In this document: one piece after another, positions 18,272 to 26,693 of the stretch
How the letters are laid out: every line of letters begins with the position of its first letter
How positions within the stretch are numbered: position 1 is the stretch's first letter
NCBI GenBank assembly: GCA_963812795.1
Contig: CAWEWG010000014.1
Location: 1-64,000, forward strand
Source of the DNA: Hyphomicrobium_A sp963812795
GTDB taxonomy: Bacteria > Pseudomonadota > Alphaproteobacteria > Rhizobiales > Hyphomicrobiaceae
Direction: 5' to 3'
Length of the DNA: 64,000 bases
Notes under the pieces: model-generated
Told to the model about the DNA's origin: nothing
Database searches by the model: none
What the model saw: the letters and a program-made list of their open reading frames with translations, nothing else
Program-made: the position numbers and the translations under genes

Positions 18272-19183
18272 ATGACGGGATCCTATGACGTCCTCATCGT
18301 TGGTGCCGGTCCAGCCGGACTGAGTGCGGCGCTGGTGCTGGCGCGCAGCCGCCGGAGCGTGCTGCTGTGTGGCACGGGGGATCGCCGCAATCACTCCTCG
18401 CACGGCATCCACGGTTTGCTCACGCACGAGGGGCAGTTGCCGGCCGACTTCATCAGCGCCGCCGAGAGCGATCTCGGCCGCTATTCGACGCTGCACCGGC
18501 GCGATGCCGAGGTGGTCTCCATCAAGGTTGCCTACGATGGCTTTGCCTTCACGTGTGCCGACGGCTCGGGCGGCACCGCGCTCAAGGTGCTGCTGGCGAC
18601 GGGGCTGCGCGACGAGCTACCCGCCATCCCGGGCATCGAGACCTTCTACGGCTGCTCGGTGCACCACTGCCTCTATTGCGACGGCTTCGAATATGCAGAC
18701 AAGCCCATCGCCGCCTTCGGCGAGGCGGACAAGGGCGCCGGCCTGGCATTGATGATGCGCCAGTGGTCGGCCGATGTGATTCTGTGCACGGGCGGCGGTG
18801 CTCCCGTGCCCGGCGAAACGCAAAAGCGACTCGCCGCGCACGCCATTCCGACCTTCGAGGCGCCGATCGTCGGGCTCGAGGGCGACTGCAGCGTGTTGCG
18901 CCGCATTCGCTTTGCGGACGGCTCGTACATCGAGCGCGACGCCATATTTTTCTCCACGCAATGCCATCAGAAGTCCGATCTGTGGCGCACGCTCGGATGC
19001 GTGCGCGACGACAAGGGCGGCATCGTCACCGACGCGTTGACCGAAGAGACCTCGGTGCCCGGGGTCTACGTTGCGGGCGACGTATCGCGCGATGTGCTGT
19101 TGATCGCCGTGGCGCTGGCCGAGGGCGCCAAGGCCGCGGTCGCCATCAATCGCGCGCTGCTGCGGGAAGACGGCCTGCTCTGA
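18272..19183 (+). CDS. NAD(P)/FAD-dependent oxidoreductase, thioredoxin-reductase-like
   Basis: 303 residues from ATG 18272 (a GTG five codons earlier is in frame). FAD motif VLIVGAGPAGLSAAL at about 6-20, ATGLRDELP, the redox motif in HHCLYCDGFEY (CxxC), a NADPH domain, and the C-terminal flavin motif GVYVAGDVS. This is the small TrxB-like class often named after thioredoxin reductase; many members act on unknown disulfides or antibiotics, as do the HlmI/GliT dithiol oxidases. The NADPH nucleotide motif is weak (AFGEADKGAGLAL, lacking GGGdsA), so an oxidase role is possible. Stands between two efflux systems. Confidence 0.83.
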   Translation: MTGSYDVLIVGAGPAGLSAALVLARSRRSVLLCGTGDRRNHSSHGIHGLLTHEGQLPADFISAAESDLGRYSTLHRRDAEVVSIKVAYDGFAFTCADGSGGTALKVLLATGLRDELPAIPGIETFYGCSVHHCLYCDGFEYADKPIAAFGEADKGAGLALMMRQWSADVILCTGGGAPVPGETQKRLAAHAIPTFEAPIVGLEGDCSVLRRIRFADGSYIERDAIFFSTQCHQKSDLWRTLGCVRDDKGGIVTDALTEETSVPGVYVAGDVSRDVLLIAVALAEGAKAAVAINRALLREDGLL

Positions 19184-19299
19184 CGAGGGCGTGGCGAGTT
19201 GCAGTTAGCGATCGGTTACAGATAGGGAAAACATCCAAGCTTTCCTAAACTTCATTCTGATTGGCGGAACCGGTAGGCGCTCGGAGGGCTTCACCAAGC

Positions 19300-19677
19300 A
19301 TGCCGCATGGTTCTGCCCGCAGTGTCCTGGTCGTTGACGATGAGCCGATCCTCCGGCTCTTTGCATGCGAGGCGCTGGAAGAGGCCGGCTACGAGGTGGT
19401 GGGCGCGAGCTCCGCCGACGAGGCGATCGCCCTTTTGCGTCGAGGCACGCCGTTCGGTGCGGTGCTAACCGACATCGAGATGCCCGGCGATCTGGACGGA
19501 CTCGAGCTTGCCTGGAACATCCAGGCGCATTGGCCGGACATCGCCGTCATCATTACATCCGGCAGAAAGCTGCCGCGTGCCGACGAGATTCCCTACGCCG
19601 CCAGCTTCCTTCCCAAGCCGTTCTCCGCCGAACGTCTGGTCGACACCATGCGCAACTCGTCTGGCAAGCAAAAATAA
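19300..19677 (+). CDS. Receiver-only response regulator
   Basis: 125 residues. VVDDEP acidic pocket (Asp13, Asp14), phospho-acceptor Asp58 in VLTDIEMPGDLDG, ITSG, and Lys106 in FLPKPF. The DLDGLELA sequence after the phospho-site is the form common in single-domain regulators of HWE-kinase systems. The start is ATG 19300; TTG 19261 in the same frame would add 13 residues without family similarity. No cognate kinase is adjacent. Confidence 0.88.
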   Translation: MPHGSARSVLVVDDEPILRLFACEALEEAGYEVVGASSADEAIALLRRGTPFGAVLTDIEMPGDLDGLELAWNIQAHWPDIAVIITSGRKLPRADEIPYAASFLPKPFSAERLVDTMRNSSGKQK

Positions 19678-19699
19678 GGCGAGGCCCGAAGGCCTCGCC
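19678..19699. terminator. Stem-loop between convergent genes
   Basis: Perfect 9-bp inverted repeat GGCGAGGCC / GGCCTCGCC with CGAA loop, starting right after the receiver stop codon and ahead of the convergent Tyr/Arg-rich gene end. No strong T-tract, but the position fits a bidirectional terminator. Confidence 0.7.
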
Positions 19700-19722
19700 G
19701 ATACTCATCCGATCGCGCGTCC

Positions 19723-20037
19723 TCAGAAGCCGAGGTAGATGCCAAAGCCGGGGCGGCGACGATAGTAATAGGGATACCCGTAACCGCCGTACCCGCCGTA
19801 GTAGTATGGACGGCGATAGCCGTAATAACCGTAGGGCCGATAGCCATAGCTGCGGTAGCCCCAACGGCGATAGCCGCGGCGGCGCCAGCGGACCTCCTCG
19901 GTGATCGCTCCGGTCTTGGCGTTAGGGGTGGTGACGTCACCAGGCGAGGGCGCGGGAAGCGCCGAGGCGCTCGGAACCGACACATAGAGGAAGCCGGCGA
20001 GAGCGGAAGCAACGAGGGCCGTCATTTTTAGGCGCAT
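19723..20037 (-). CDS. Secreted Tyr/Arg/Gly-rich small protein
   Basis: 104 residues. A signal peptide has its hydrophobic core at about 6-24, with cleavage likely near ASA-LP. After a short Pro/Thr linker (about 25-48), the mature protein is almost only Tyr, Arg and Gly in short repeats (GYR, YGY, RRP, YYY) to the end. It is strongly basic and aromatic and not a known enzyme. Such proteins are common and uncharacterised in rhizobia; an envelope or matrix-binding role is a guess. AGGAG eight bases before ATG supports the start. Confidence 0.72.
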   Translation of the reverse strand: MRLKMTALVASALAGFLYVSVPSASALPAPSPGDVTTPNAKTGAITEEVRWRRRGYRRWGYRSYGYRPYGYYGYRRPYYYGGYGGYGYPYYYRRRPGFGIYLGF

Positions 20038-20073
20038 CTAAGTCACTCCTACTAGTTCTCTCCCATTGCAACT

Positions 20074-20104
20074 CGCTTGCTGCGGACTAGTTCCGCAGCA
20101 AGCG
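20074..20104. promoter_or_regulatory. Perfect 13-bp hairpin upstream of the Tyr/Arg-rich gene
   Basis: CGCTTGCTGCGGA and TCCGCAGCAAGCG form a perfect 13-bp stem with a 5-base loop. It lies 133 bases past the RND pump stop and 37 bases before the ATG of the secreted protein on the same strand. There is no T-run. It could be a terminator, a processing site or a 5'-leader structure. Confidence 0.55.
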
Positions 20105-20236
20105 GTTGATCTTGTCTGCTAATCTCCGAACACGGCAATATTTTGTGTCTGTCATCGCCTGCCGCAAGTGGGGGCGGTCGCGCCAGCAAGAATTTCTTCG
20201 CGTTGCGCGCCACATTTGTTTCGCAACAGCGAAGGC

Positions 20237-23200
20237 TCAGTGCGCCGGAGCCGGCGGAATGGGTGCGGTGGCGGATTTCGCCTTGCGACGGGCGCGCCAT
20301 TCTTCCAGCCGCTGCATGACGACGAACACCGACGGCACAAATACGACCGTCAGCAGCGTCGAGCCAAGCATGCCTGTCAACACCGCGATGCCGATCGACT
20401 TTTGCGCGTTGGCGCCGGCGCCGCTGGCAACCACCAGCGGCACGACGCCGAGGATGAAGGCGAAGGACGTCATCAGAATGGGGCGGAAGCGCGAGCGCGC
20501 CGCCTCGACGGCGGCTTCGAGGATGTCCTTGCCCTCGCGGATGCGCAGATCGCGGGCAAATTCGACGATGAGGATGGCATTCTTGCTCGACAGCGCGATG
20601 AGCAGGATGAGGCCGATCTGCGTGTAGAGGTTGTTGCCGACGCCGAGTGCCAGCAGCGCCGCGGCGGTGCCGAGCAGCGCCAGCGGCACCGAGATGATCA
20701 CCGTGGCCGGCGCGATCCAGCTCTCGTACTGGCCGGCGAGCACCAGGTACACGAGCAGCAGGCTGAGGCCGTAGATGACGTAGATCTGATTGCCGACCTC
20801 CTTCTCCTGGTACGACATCGCCGTCCATTCGTAGCCGGAGCCCGGCGGCAGGGTCTCTTTGGCGATCTGCTCCAGGAGCTCGATCCCCTGACCGGATGAG
20901 AAACCCATGGCTGTCGCGGTAATGACGGTGGCGGCCGGGTAGAGGTTATAAAGGCTGATCACCGAGGGGCCGGCGACGGTTTTGATCGATGCCAGCGTGC
21001 CGAACGGCACCATGTTGCCATCGTTATTGCGAACTTGCAGATATTGCAGGCTGTCGGCGTTGATGCGTGCGGCGGCGTCCGCCTGCACGTAGATCTGGAA
21101 CACGCGGCCGAACTTGTTGAACTGGCCGACGTAGGTCGATCCGACGTACGTGCTGAGCGCGTCGAGCGCATTGCCCAGCGGAACGCCGAGGGTTTCCGCC
21201 TTGATCCGGTCGATCTCGACGTTGATCTGCGGCGCATCGGCGAGGAACACATTGGTCGCCGATTGGATCATCGACTGGCCGGCGGCCCGGTCGGTTACGG
21301 CCTGGGCGAGCCGCTGCAGCTTGGCGTAGTCGAAGGAGCCGTCGCGGATCTCCACCTTCATCGTGGCGCCGGCGACGTTGCCGATGCCCTGGATGGCCGG
21401 GGGCGGGATGACCAGTGCCGTGCCGTCGTTGATGTCTTTGACGCGCGCCGACAGGCCCTTATAGAGCCCGAGCAGGTCCTCGCCCTCTTTGCGCTCGTCC
21501 CAATCCTTGAGGATGACATAGGCGACGCCGGCGTTGGAGAGGCTGGCGCTGTCGTTGAGGGCCGCAAGACCGGCAATGGCGACGACCTTGTCGACGCCGG
21601 GCTGCGCCTTGACGCGGGTGGTGATGTCGTCGAGCGCCCGCGTGGTGCGCTCCAGCGCGGCGCCCTCGGGGAGCTGCACGATGACGAGGAAGTAACCCTG
21701 GTCCTCGATGGGCAGGAACCCCGTCGGTACGCGGCTGAGACTGAATACGGCGAGCACGACGAGGCCGCCGACGATGAGCGACATCAGGCCGGCGTGGCCG
21801 ACCATGCGCCGGACGAGTCCCGTGTACGCGCGCTCGAGCGCGCTATAGACGCGGTTGAAGCCGCGATAGAGGAAGTTACGCTGCTCGGGCGGTGTAACGG
21901 GCCGTAGCCACAGGGCGCATTGCGTCGGCTTCAGCGTCATGGCGTTGATGGCCGAGATCAGCGCCGTCGCCGCGATGACGAGCGCGAACTGGCGGTACAT
22001 CTGGCCCGAGAGGCCGGGCAGGAACGCGGCGGGAATGAACACCGCCATCAGCACCAGCGTGATGCCGAGAATGGGGCCGAGCAACTCGTCCATCGCCTTG
22101 ATGGCGGCATCGTGCGGCGTCAGCCCATGCTCGATGTGCTTGGCGGCGCCTTCGACGACGATAATGGCGTCGTCGACGACGATGCCGATGGCGAGGATGA
22201 TGGCGAACAATGTCGACAGGTTCACCGTAAAGCCGAGCGCCGCCATGGCGGCAAAGGCGCCAATGATGGTGACGGGCACGGTCGTCGCCGGCACCAGCGT
22301 GGCGCGCCAGTCCTGCAGGAAGACGAGGATGACGATGAGGACGAGCACCGCCGCTTCGATCAGCGTCTTATAAACGTCGTGCACGGCGGAGGAGACGAAC
22401 TTCGTCGTGTCGAAGGGGATGACCCAGGTCATGCCTTCGGGGAAGGCCTTGGCCAGCTCGTTCATGCGCGCCTCGACGCGCGCAGCGACCTCGAGGGCGT
22501 TGGCATTGGGCAATTGGTAGATGGCCATGCCGGCCGAGGGCTGGCCGTTGAGCTTGAACGTCTGACTGTACTGCTGGGCGCCAAGCTCGACGGTTGCCAC
22601 GTCCTGCACCCGGGTGATGCGGCCGCCCTTGTCGGTCTTGACGATGATCTTCTCGAACTCGGCGACGTCGTCGAGCTTGCCGCGCACGTTGATCGAATAC
22701 TGGAACGTCTGCCCTTGCGGCACGGGCGGCAGGCCGACCTGTCCGGCGCTGGTCGAGCGGCTTTGCAGATTGACGGCGTTGATGACGTCCTGCGGTACCA
22801 GCCCGCGCGCCTGCAGCTTCTGGGGATCGAGCCAGATGCGGATGGCGTACTGTCCGGCGCCGAACACGGCGACGTTGCCGACGCCATCGAGGCGGGCGAT
22901 CTCGTCGAGCAGGTTGATGGTCGCGTAGTTCGATAGGAACAGGCTGTCGTAGCGGCCGTCGGGCGAGGTGAGGGCGACGATCTCGAGAATGGACGTAGAG
23001 CGTTTGTTGGTCTGCACGCCCTGCTTCTGCACGCTCTCCGGCAGGGCGGCGAGCGCGGCCGTCACGCGGTTCTGGACCAGGATCTGCGCCTTGTCGCCGT
23101 CGGTGCCGATCTTGAAGGTGACTGTCAGCGTGTATTGGCCGTCGCTGGTCGACAGCGACGACATATAGATCATGCCTTCGACGCCGTTGACGCGCTGTTC

Positions 23201-23398
23201 GATGGGCAGGGCAACCTCGCGCGCAACGGTAGAGGCGCTGGCACCGGGATAGCGCGCCGTCACCTGCACGGTGGGTGGCACGACGTCGGGATATTGCGCG
23301 ACGGGGAGATTGTAGAGCGCGACGATGCCGAGGATAACGATCAGCAGCGCGATGACGTTGGCGAGTACCGGCCGCTCGATGAAAAACTTGGCGATCAT
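20237..23398 (-). CDS. RND efflux transporter permease (HAE1/AcrB/MexB-type)
   Basis: 1053 residues, hydrophobic/amphiphilic efflux type. N-terminal MIAKFFIERPVLANVIALL is the AcrB-family opening. The first porter loop carries SVQKQGVQ, TM4 has AIGIVVDDAIIVVE with the paired proton-relay aspartates, and the C-terminal block is FVPSVFVVMQRL. It is much closer to AcrB/MexB than the other RND pump in this window. Its start overlaps the stop of the adaptor gene by four bases, so they are translationally coupled. No outer-membrane channel or TetR-type repressor is adjacent. Confidence 0.94.
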   Translation of the reverse strand: MIAKFFIERPVLANVIALLIVILGIVALYNLPVAQYPDVVPPTVQVTARYPGASASTVAREVALPIEQRVNGVEGMIYMSSLSTSDGQYTLTVTFKIGTDGDKAQILVQNRVTAALAALPESVQKQGVQTNKRSTSILEIVALTSPDGRYDSLFLSNYATINLLDEIARLDGVGNVAVFGAGQYAIRIWLDPQKLQARGLVPQDVINAVNLQSRSTSAGQVGLPPVPQGQTFQYSINVRGKLDDVAEFEKIIVKTDKGGRITRVQDVATVELGAQQYSQTFKLNGQPSAGMAIYQLPNANALEVAARVEARMNELAKAFPEGMTWVIPFDTTKFVSSAVHDVYKTLIEAAVLVLIVILVFLQDWRATLVPATTVPVTIIGAFAAMAALGFTVNLSTLFAIILAIGIVVDDAIIVVEGAAKHIEHGLTPHDAAIKAMDELLGPILGITLVLMAVFIPAAFLPGLSGQMYRQFALVIAATALISAINAMTLKPTQCALWLRPVTPPEQRNFLYRGFNRVYSALERAYTGLVRRMVGHAGLMSLIVGGLVVLAVFSLSRVPTGFLPIEDQGYFLVIVQLPEGAALERTTRALDDITTRVKAQPGVDKVVAIAGLAALNDSASLSNAGVAYVILKDWDERKEGEDLLGLYKGLSARVKDINDGTALVIPPPAIQGIGNVAGATMKVEIRDGSFDYAKLQRLAQAVTDRAAGQSMIQSATNVFLADAPQINVEIDRIKAETLGVPLGNALDALSTYVGSTYVGQFNKFGRVFQIYVQADAAARINADSLQYLQVRNNDGNMVPFGTLASIKTVAGPSVISLYNLYPAATVITATAMGFSSGQGIELLEQIAKETLPPGSGYEWTAMSYQEKEVGNQIYVIYGLSLLLVYLVLAGQYESWIAPATVIISVPLALLGTAAALLALGVGNNLYTQIGLILLIALSSKNAILIVEFARDLRIREGKDILEAAVEAARSRFRPILMTSFAFILGVVPLVVASGAGANAQKSIGIAVLTGMLGSTLLTVVFVPSVFVVMQRLEEWRARRKAKSATAPIPPAPAH

Positions 23399-24561
23399 TG
23401 ACCGTCCGCCTCGGCCGCCGCGGATGCGGAGGTCGTCGTCGGCACGACGGTGTTGCCGGGCAGCGCGCGCATGAGGCCGCCAACGACGACGCGCTCGTTC
23501 GGCAAAAGCCCGCTTTCGATGACGCGCAAACCACCGTCGACCAGCGCCCCCGGCTGTACCTGCCGCTGCTCGACGACGTTCTTGTCGTTGACGATTAGCA
23601 GGTAGCGCCCCTGCTGGTTGTTGCCGAGCGCGATGTCCGGCACGAGGAGCAATTCAACATCCTTCTGCTTGGGGATGCGCACGCGCACGAACAGGCCCGG
23701 CTGCAGCACGGCATCCTTATTGTCGAGCACGGCGCGGCCGGCGAGGGTGCCTGTGCTGGAATCGACCTCGGGCGCCACGTAGTCGAGCGTGCCGGTGTGC
23801 GGATAGCCCTGCTCGTTCTGCAGGCCGATGCCGACGGGGATGGGTCCCAGATCCTTCAATGTCACACCGGCGATGCGCATGCGCTCGCGGATGTCGAGCA
23901 CCTGCTGCTCGTCGATATTGAAGTTCACGTAAATGGGCATGAGCTGCACGATCGTCGCCAGCTTGGTCGGCCCATCAGCGCCGACCATGGCCCCGGGGTC
24001 GACGAGGCGCGCCGATACGCTGCCATCAAAGGGCGCGACGATGGTGGTGTAGGCAAGGTTGCGCTTGGCCTGCGCAACCTGCCCCTTGGCCTGCTCGAGC
24101 GCCGCCACCGTCGAGTCGCGCTTGGCGCGCGATTCATCGAGCTGCGCGACCGACACCGCGGCCGTTTTGACGAGATCCTGCTTGCGCTTCAGGTCGGCGT
24201 CGGCCTGCAGGAGCAGCGCTTCCTGCTGCGCCTGCGTCGCTTGAGCGATCTGCAGCGCGATCTCGAAGTCCTGCTTGTCGATCTGGAAGAGCAGGTCGCC
24301 CTTCTTGACCGCAGCGCCGTCCTTGTAGCCGACCTTGTCGAGGAAGCCCTGCACGCGTGCCACGAGATCGACGTGATTGAACGGAGCGGTGGTGCCGGTC
24401 AGCTCCATGTACAGCGTGACCTTGCGCTGCTCCGGCTTGGCGACGGAGACTTCGGCCGGCGGCGGCGGCTGATAGGTGTTGCGCTCGCCGCACGCGGCCA
24501 GCAACAGCGGGACGACGACAAGGACGAGTGCGGGGCGCAGAGTCGAACCGAACGCGCGCAT
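23395..24561 (-). CDS. RND efflux membrane-fusion protein (AcrA/MexA-type)
   Basis: 388-residue periplasmic adaptor. Lipoprotein signal: hydrophobic stretch ending in LLLAAC-GE (Cys about 24), so it is probably acylated and membrane-tethered. Then VSVAKPEQRKV, barrel-sandwich LVARVQGFLDKVGYKDGAAVKKGD, a long alpha-hairpin (about 95-165), lipoyl return LAYTTIVAPFDGSVSARLVDPGAMVG, beta-barrel and a C-terminal domain ending in a Thr/Ser/Ala-rich tail. First gene of a two-gene operon with the pump. Confidence 0.93.
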   Translation of the reverse strand: MRAFGSTLRPALVLVVVPLLLAACGERNTYQPPPPAEVSVAKPEQRKVTLYMELTGTTAPFNHVDLVARVQGFLDKVGYKDGAAVKKGDLLFQIDKQDFEIALQIAQATQAQQEALLLQADADLKRKQDLVKTAAVSVAQLDESRAKRDSTVAALEQAKGQVAQAKRNLAYTTIVAPFDGSVSARLVDPGAMVGADGPTKLATIVQLMPIYVNFNIDEQQVLDIRERMRIAGVTLKDLGPIPVGIGLQNEQGYPHTGTLDYVAPEVDSSTGTLAGRAVLDNKDAVLQPGLFVRVRIPKQKDVELLLVPDIALGNNQQGRYLLIVNDKNVVEQRQVQPGALVDGGLRVIESGLLPNERVVVGGLMRALPGNTVVPTTTSASAAAEADGQ

Positions 24562-24895
24562 GGCGAATTTTCCGTCAAAGGGCAGACTACGGCGCCGGCG
24601 TTAACCTACAGGGACGCGGCTTAAAAATTCATGGAGGCGAAGCCGACCGCGCGGGGAGGCTGGCGGCTGAGAACGAGGGGCAACTTTGCCATAAAAGTCG
24701 ATCGGCGGGTATCGGCCGAACGCGGCGATAAAAACTATGAAAGCTCATAGCGGCTTCCGTCCGCCCAGCCGGCAAGCGTAAAACTAGGCTTGGTCGGCGC
24801 TTCGGATGCGCTTAAGAAGCGGCGTTGCGAGGCCCTCGAGTGGCGTGCGAACGCACTCGGGATTGCCAAAAGATGGAAGCGGTCGAGGGCAGTTG
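24562..24895. other. Intergenic region between divergent efflux and manC genes
   Basis: About 330 bases between the adaptor start (minus) and the manC ATG (plus). It should hold the promoters of both transcripts. I see no convincing gene, tRNA or clear operator in it. Confidence 0.5.
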
Positions 24896-26338
24896 ATGGC
24901 GACGGATCGGATCGTTCCCGTAATTCTGTCCGGTGGCTCGGGCACGCGCCTGTGGCCGCTGTCGCGAACCATGTATCCCAAGCAGTTCATCCGCTTTTTC
25001 AACGGTCAGGGCAGCCTGCTCGCCGCCACGCTGCGGCGCATCGACGACGCGGACTTTTCCCCGCCGATCATCATCTGCAACAACGACCATCGCTTCCTCG
25101 TGCGCGAGGAGCTGTCGGGCGCGGCCATGACGCCCGATGCGATCATCCTCGAGCCGGTAGCGCGCAACACCGCCGCAGCCGTCGCCGTTGCCGCGCTCGC
25201 CGCCCTGAAGAAGTCTCCGGACGCCATTATCGCCGTCATGCCCTCGGATCATGTGGTGAAGGACGGACCGGCATTCGCCGCCAGCCTCAAGCGTGCGGCA
25301 GCCATTGCGGCGACCGGCAAGCTCGTTCTGTTCGGCATCGTGCCGACGGGACCGCATACCGGCTATGGCTACATTCGCCGCGGTAAGGAGCTGCCGGGAA
25401 AGAACGGCGGCTTCGGTGTCGATGCCTTCTTCGAAAAGCCAAACCGTGCGACGGCTGAAAAATATGTCGCCGATGCGAGCTATTTCTGGAACAGCGGCAT
25501 CTTCGTGCTGCACGCGCGCACCTTCCTTGCCGAGATCGAGCAACTGGCGCCGGATGTGCTCGCTGCGGCGCGCGCCGCCTTCGATGCGGCCGGCGAGGAT
25601 CTGGGTTTTCTCCGCCTCGACGGCGCGGCCTTCGCGCGCTCGCCCAATATCTCCGTCGATTACGCGGTGATGGAAAAGACGAAGAAAGCGGCGATGGTGC
25701 CTATCGACGTCGGCTGGAGCGACGTCGGCTCGTGGTCGTCGCTGTGGGAGGCCTCGCCGCGCGATGAGCAATCAAATGCCGTGCAGGGCGACGCGATCCT
25801 CATCGATACGACCAACTGCCTCGTCCACTCGGAGCGCTCGCTCGTCGCTACGATAGGTCTCAACGGCCTCGTCATCGTCGATACGCCGGATGCGCTGCTC
25901 GTCGCCGATCAGGAGCGGGCACAGGATGTCTCGGCCCTCGTCGCGCGCCTCAAGGGGCTCAACCGTGTCGAGCAGGCGCAGCACATAAGAAACTATCGCC
26001 CGTGGGGCTTTTTCGAGCAGCTCGGCACCGGCGCCCGTTTCCAGGTGAAGCTGCTGCACGTCAAGCCCGGTGGGCAGCTCTCGATGCAAATGCATCACCA
26101 CCGGTCCGAGCACTGGGTCGTGGTGCGCGGCACCGCCAAGGTGACGGTTGGGGAGACGGCCAAGCTCGTGCAGGAGAACGAGAGCGTCTACATCACGGCG
26201 ACGCAATGGCACCGGCTGGAGAACCCGGGCAAGGTGCCGCTGGAAATGATCGAGGTGCAGATTGGCACGTACCTGGGCGAGGACGACATCATCCGGACCG
26301 ACGATGTCTATCACCGCGCCCCCGATGAGACGCGCTAG
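24896..26338 (+). CDS. manC: Mannose-1-phosphate guanylyltransferase / mannose-6-phosphate isomerase (type II)
   Basis: Bifunctional enzyme of about 480 residues making GDP-mannose for LPS, capsule and exopolysaccharide. The nucleotidyltransferase signature GGSGTRLWPLSR is at about 13-24, substrate site MPSDHVV near 112-118, FFEKP near 178, and VDYAVMEKT with DVGWSDVGSW near 260-285. The C-terminal cupin PMI domain begins near 365 (YRPWGFFEQL; metal and substrate residues in SMQMHHHRSEHW). Length equals AlgA/XanB. ATG 24896 is chosen by family N-terminus; the frame is open 30 codons earlier. Likely feeds the envelope polysaccharide genes at 41.6-47.6 kb, which is an inference. Confidence 0.94.
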   Translation: MATDRIVPVILSGGSGTRLWPLSRTMYPKQFIRFFNGQGSLLAATLRRIDDADFSPPIIICNNDHRFLVREELSGAAMTPDAIILEPVARNTAAAVAVAALAALKKSPDAIIAVMPSDHVVKDGPAFAASLKRAAAIAATGKLVLFGIVPTGPHTGYGYIRRGKELPGKNGGFGVDAFFEKPNRATAEKYVADASYFWNSGIFVLHARTFLAEIEQLAPDVLAAARAAFDAAGEDLGFLRLDGAAFARSPNISVDYAVMEKTKKAAMVPIDVGWSDVGSWSSLWEASPRDEQSNAVQGDAILIDTTNCLVHSERSLVATIGLNGLVIVDTPDALLVADQERAQDVSALVARLKGLNRVEQAQHIRNYRPWGFFEQLGTGARFQVKLLHVKPGGQLSMQMHHHRSEHWVVVRGTAKVTVGETAKLVQENESVYITATQWHRLENPGKVPLEMIEVQIGTYLGEDDIIRTDDVYHRAPDETR

Positions 26339-26346
26339 CCGGTATC

Positions 26347-26430
26347 TTAGACCAGGGCGAAGATCACCGAGGTGACCAAGGCCATCGACATGACCAGGCC
26401 CGCCCACGACAGCAGTTGTTCGGCAGACAT
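26347..26430 (-). CDS. Candidate 27-residue single-helix membrane protein
   Basis: Short frame encoding 27 residues: a few polar residues (MSAEQLL), then an uninterrupted hydrophobic helix to the end (SWAGLVMSMALVTSVIFALV). GGGAG lies seven bases before the ATG, an ideal ribosome site. The frame fills most of the gap between manC and rimO and runs opposite to both. No homologue is recognised; such micro-proteins are often missed. Confidence 0.42.
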   Translation of the reverse strand: MSAEQLLSWAGLVMSMALVTSVIFALV

Positions 26431-26693
26431 TGGCGGGCTCCCGGTAGTTGACGCGCGGGAACCTAGCGGTACGGATAAGTGCCCAGAACGATGAACTTCT
26501 GCATTGCTTATGCCGGATCCTGCTAAGGCGCTCGGTCGACATCCGGGCCGACTTTTCGAGATTTATGCTCCCGGCGACTGGCCCATTCCACCAAGCCGAG
26601 GAATTCCGCTGCGGCGTTCCGCCTAGACCCCAGGCGCAGCACCCCCATCCTGTGGGCTCGCCCGCCGCCGCCGCCCGTGCTAGAGCCGCCCGC

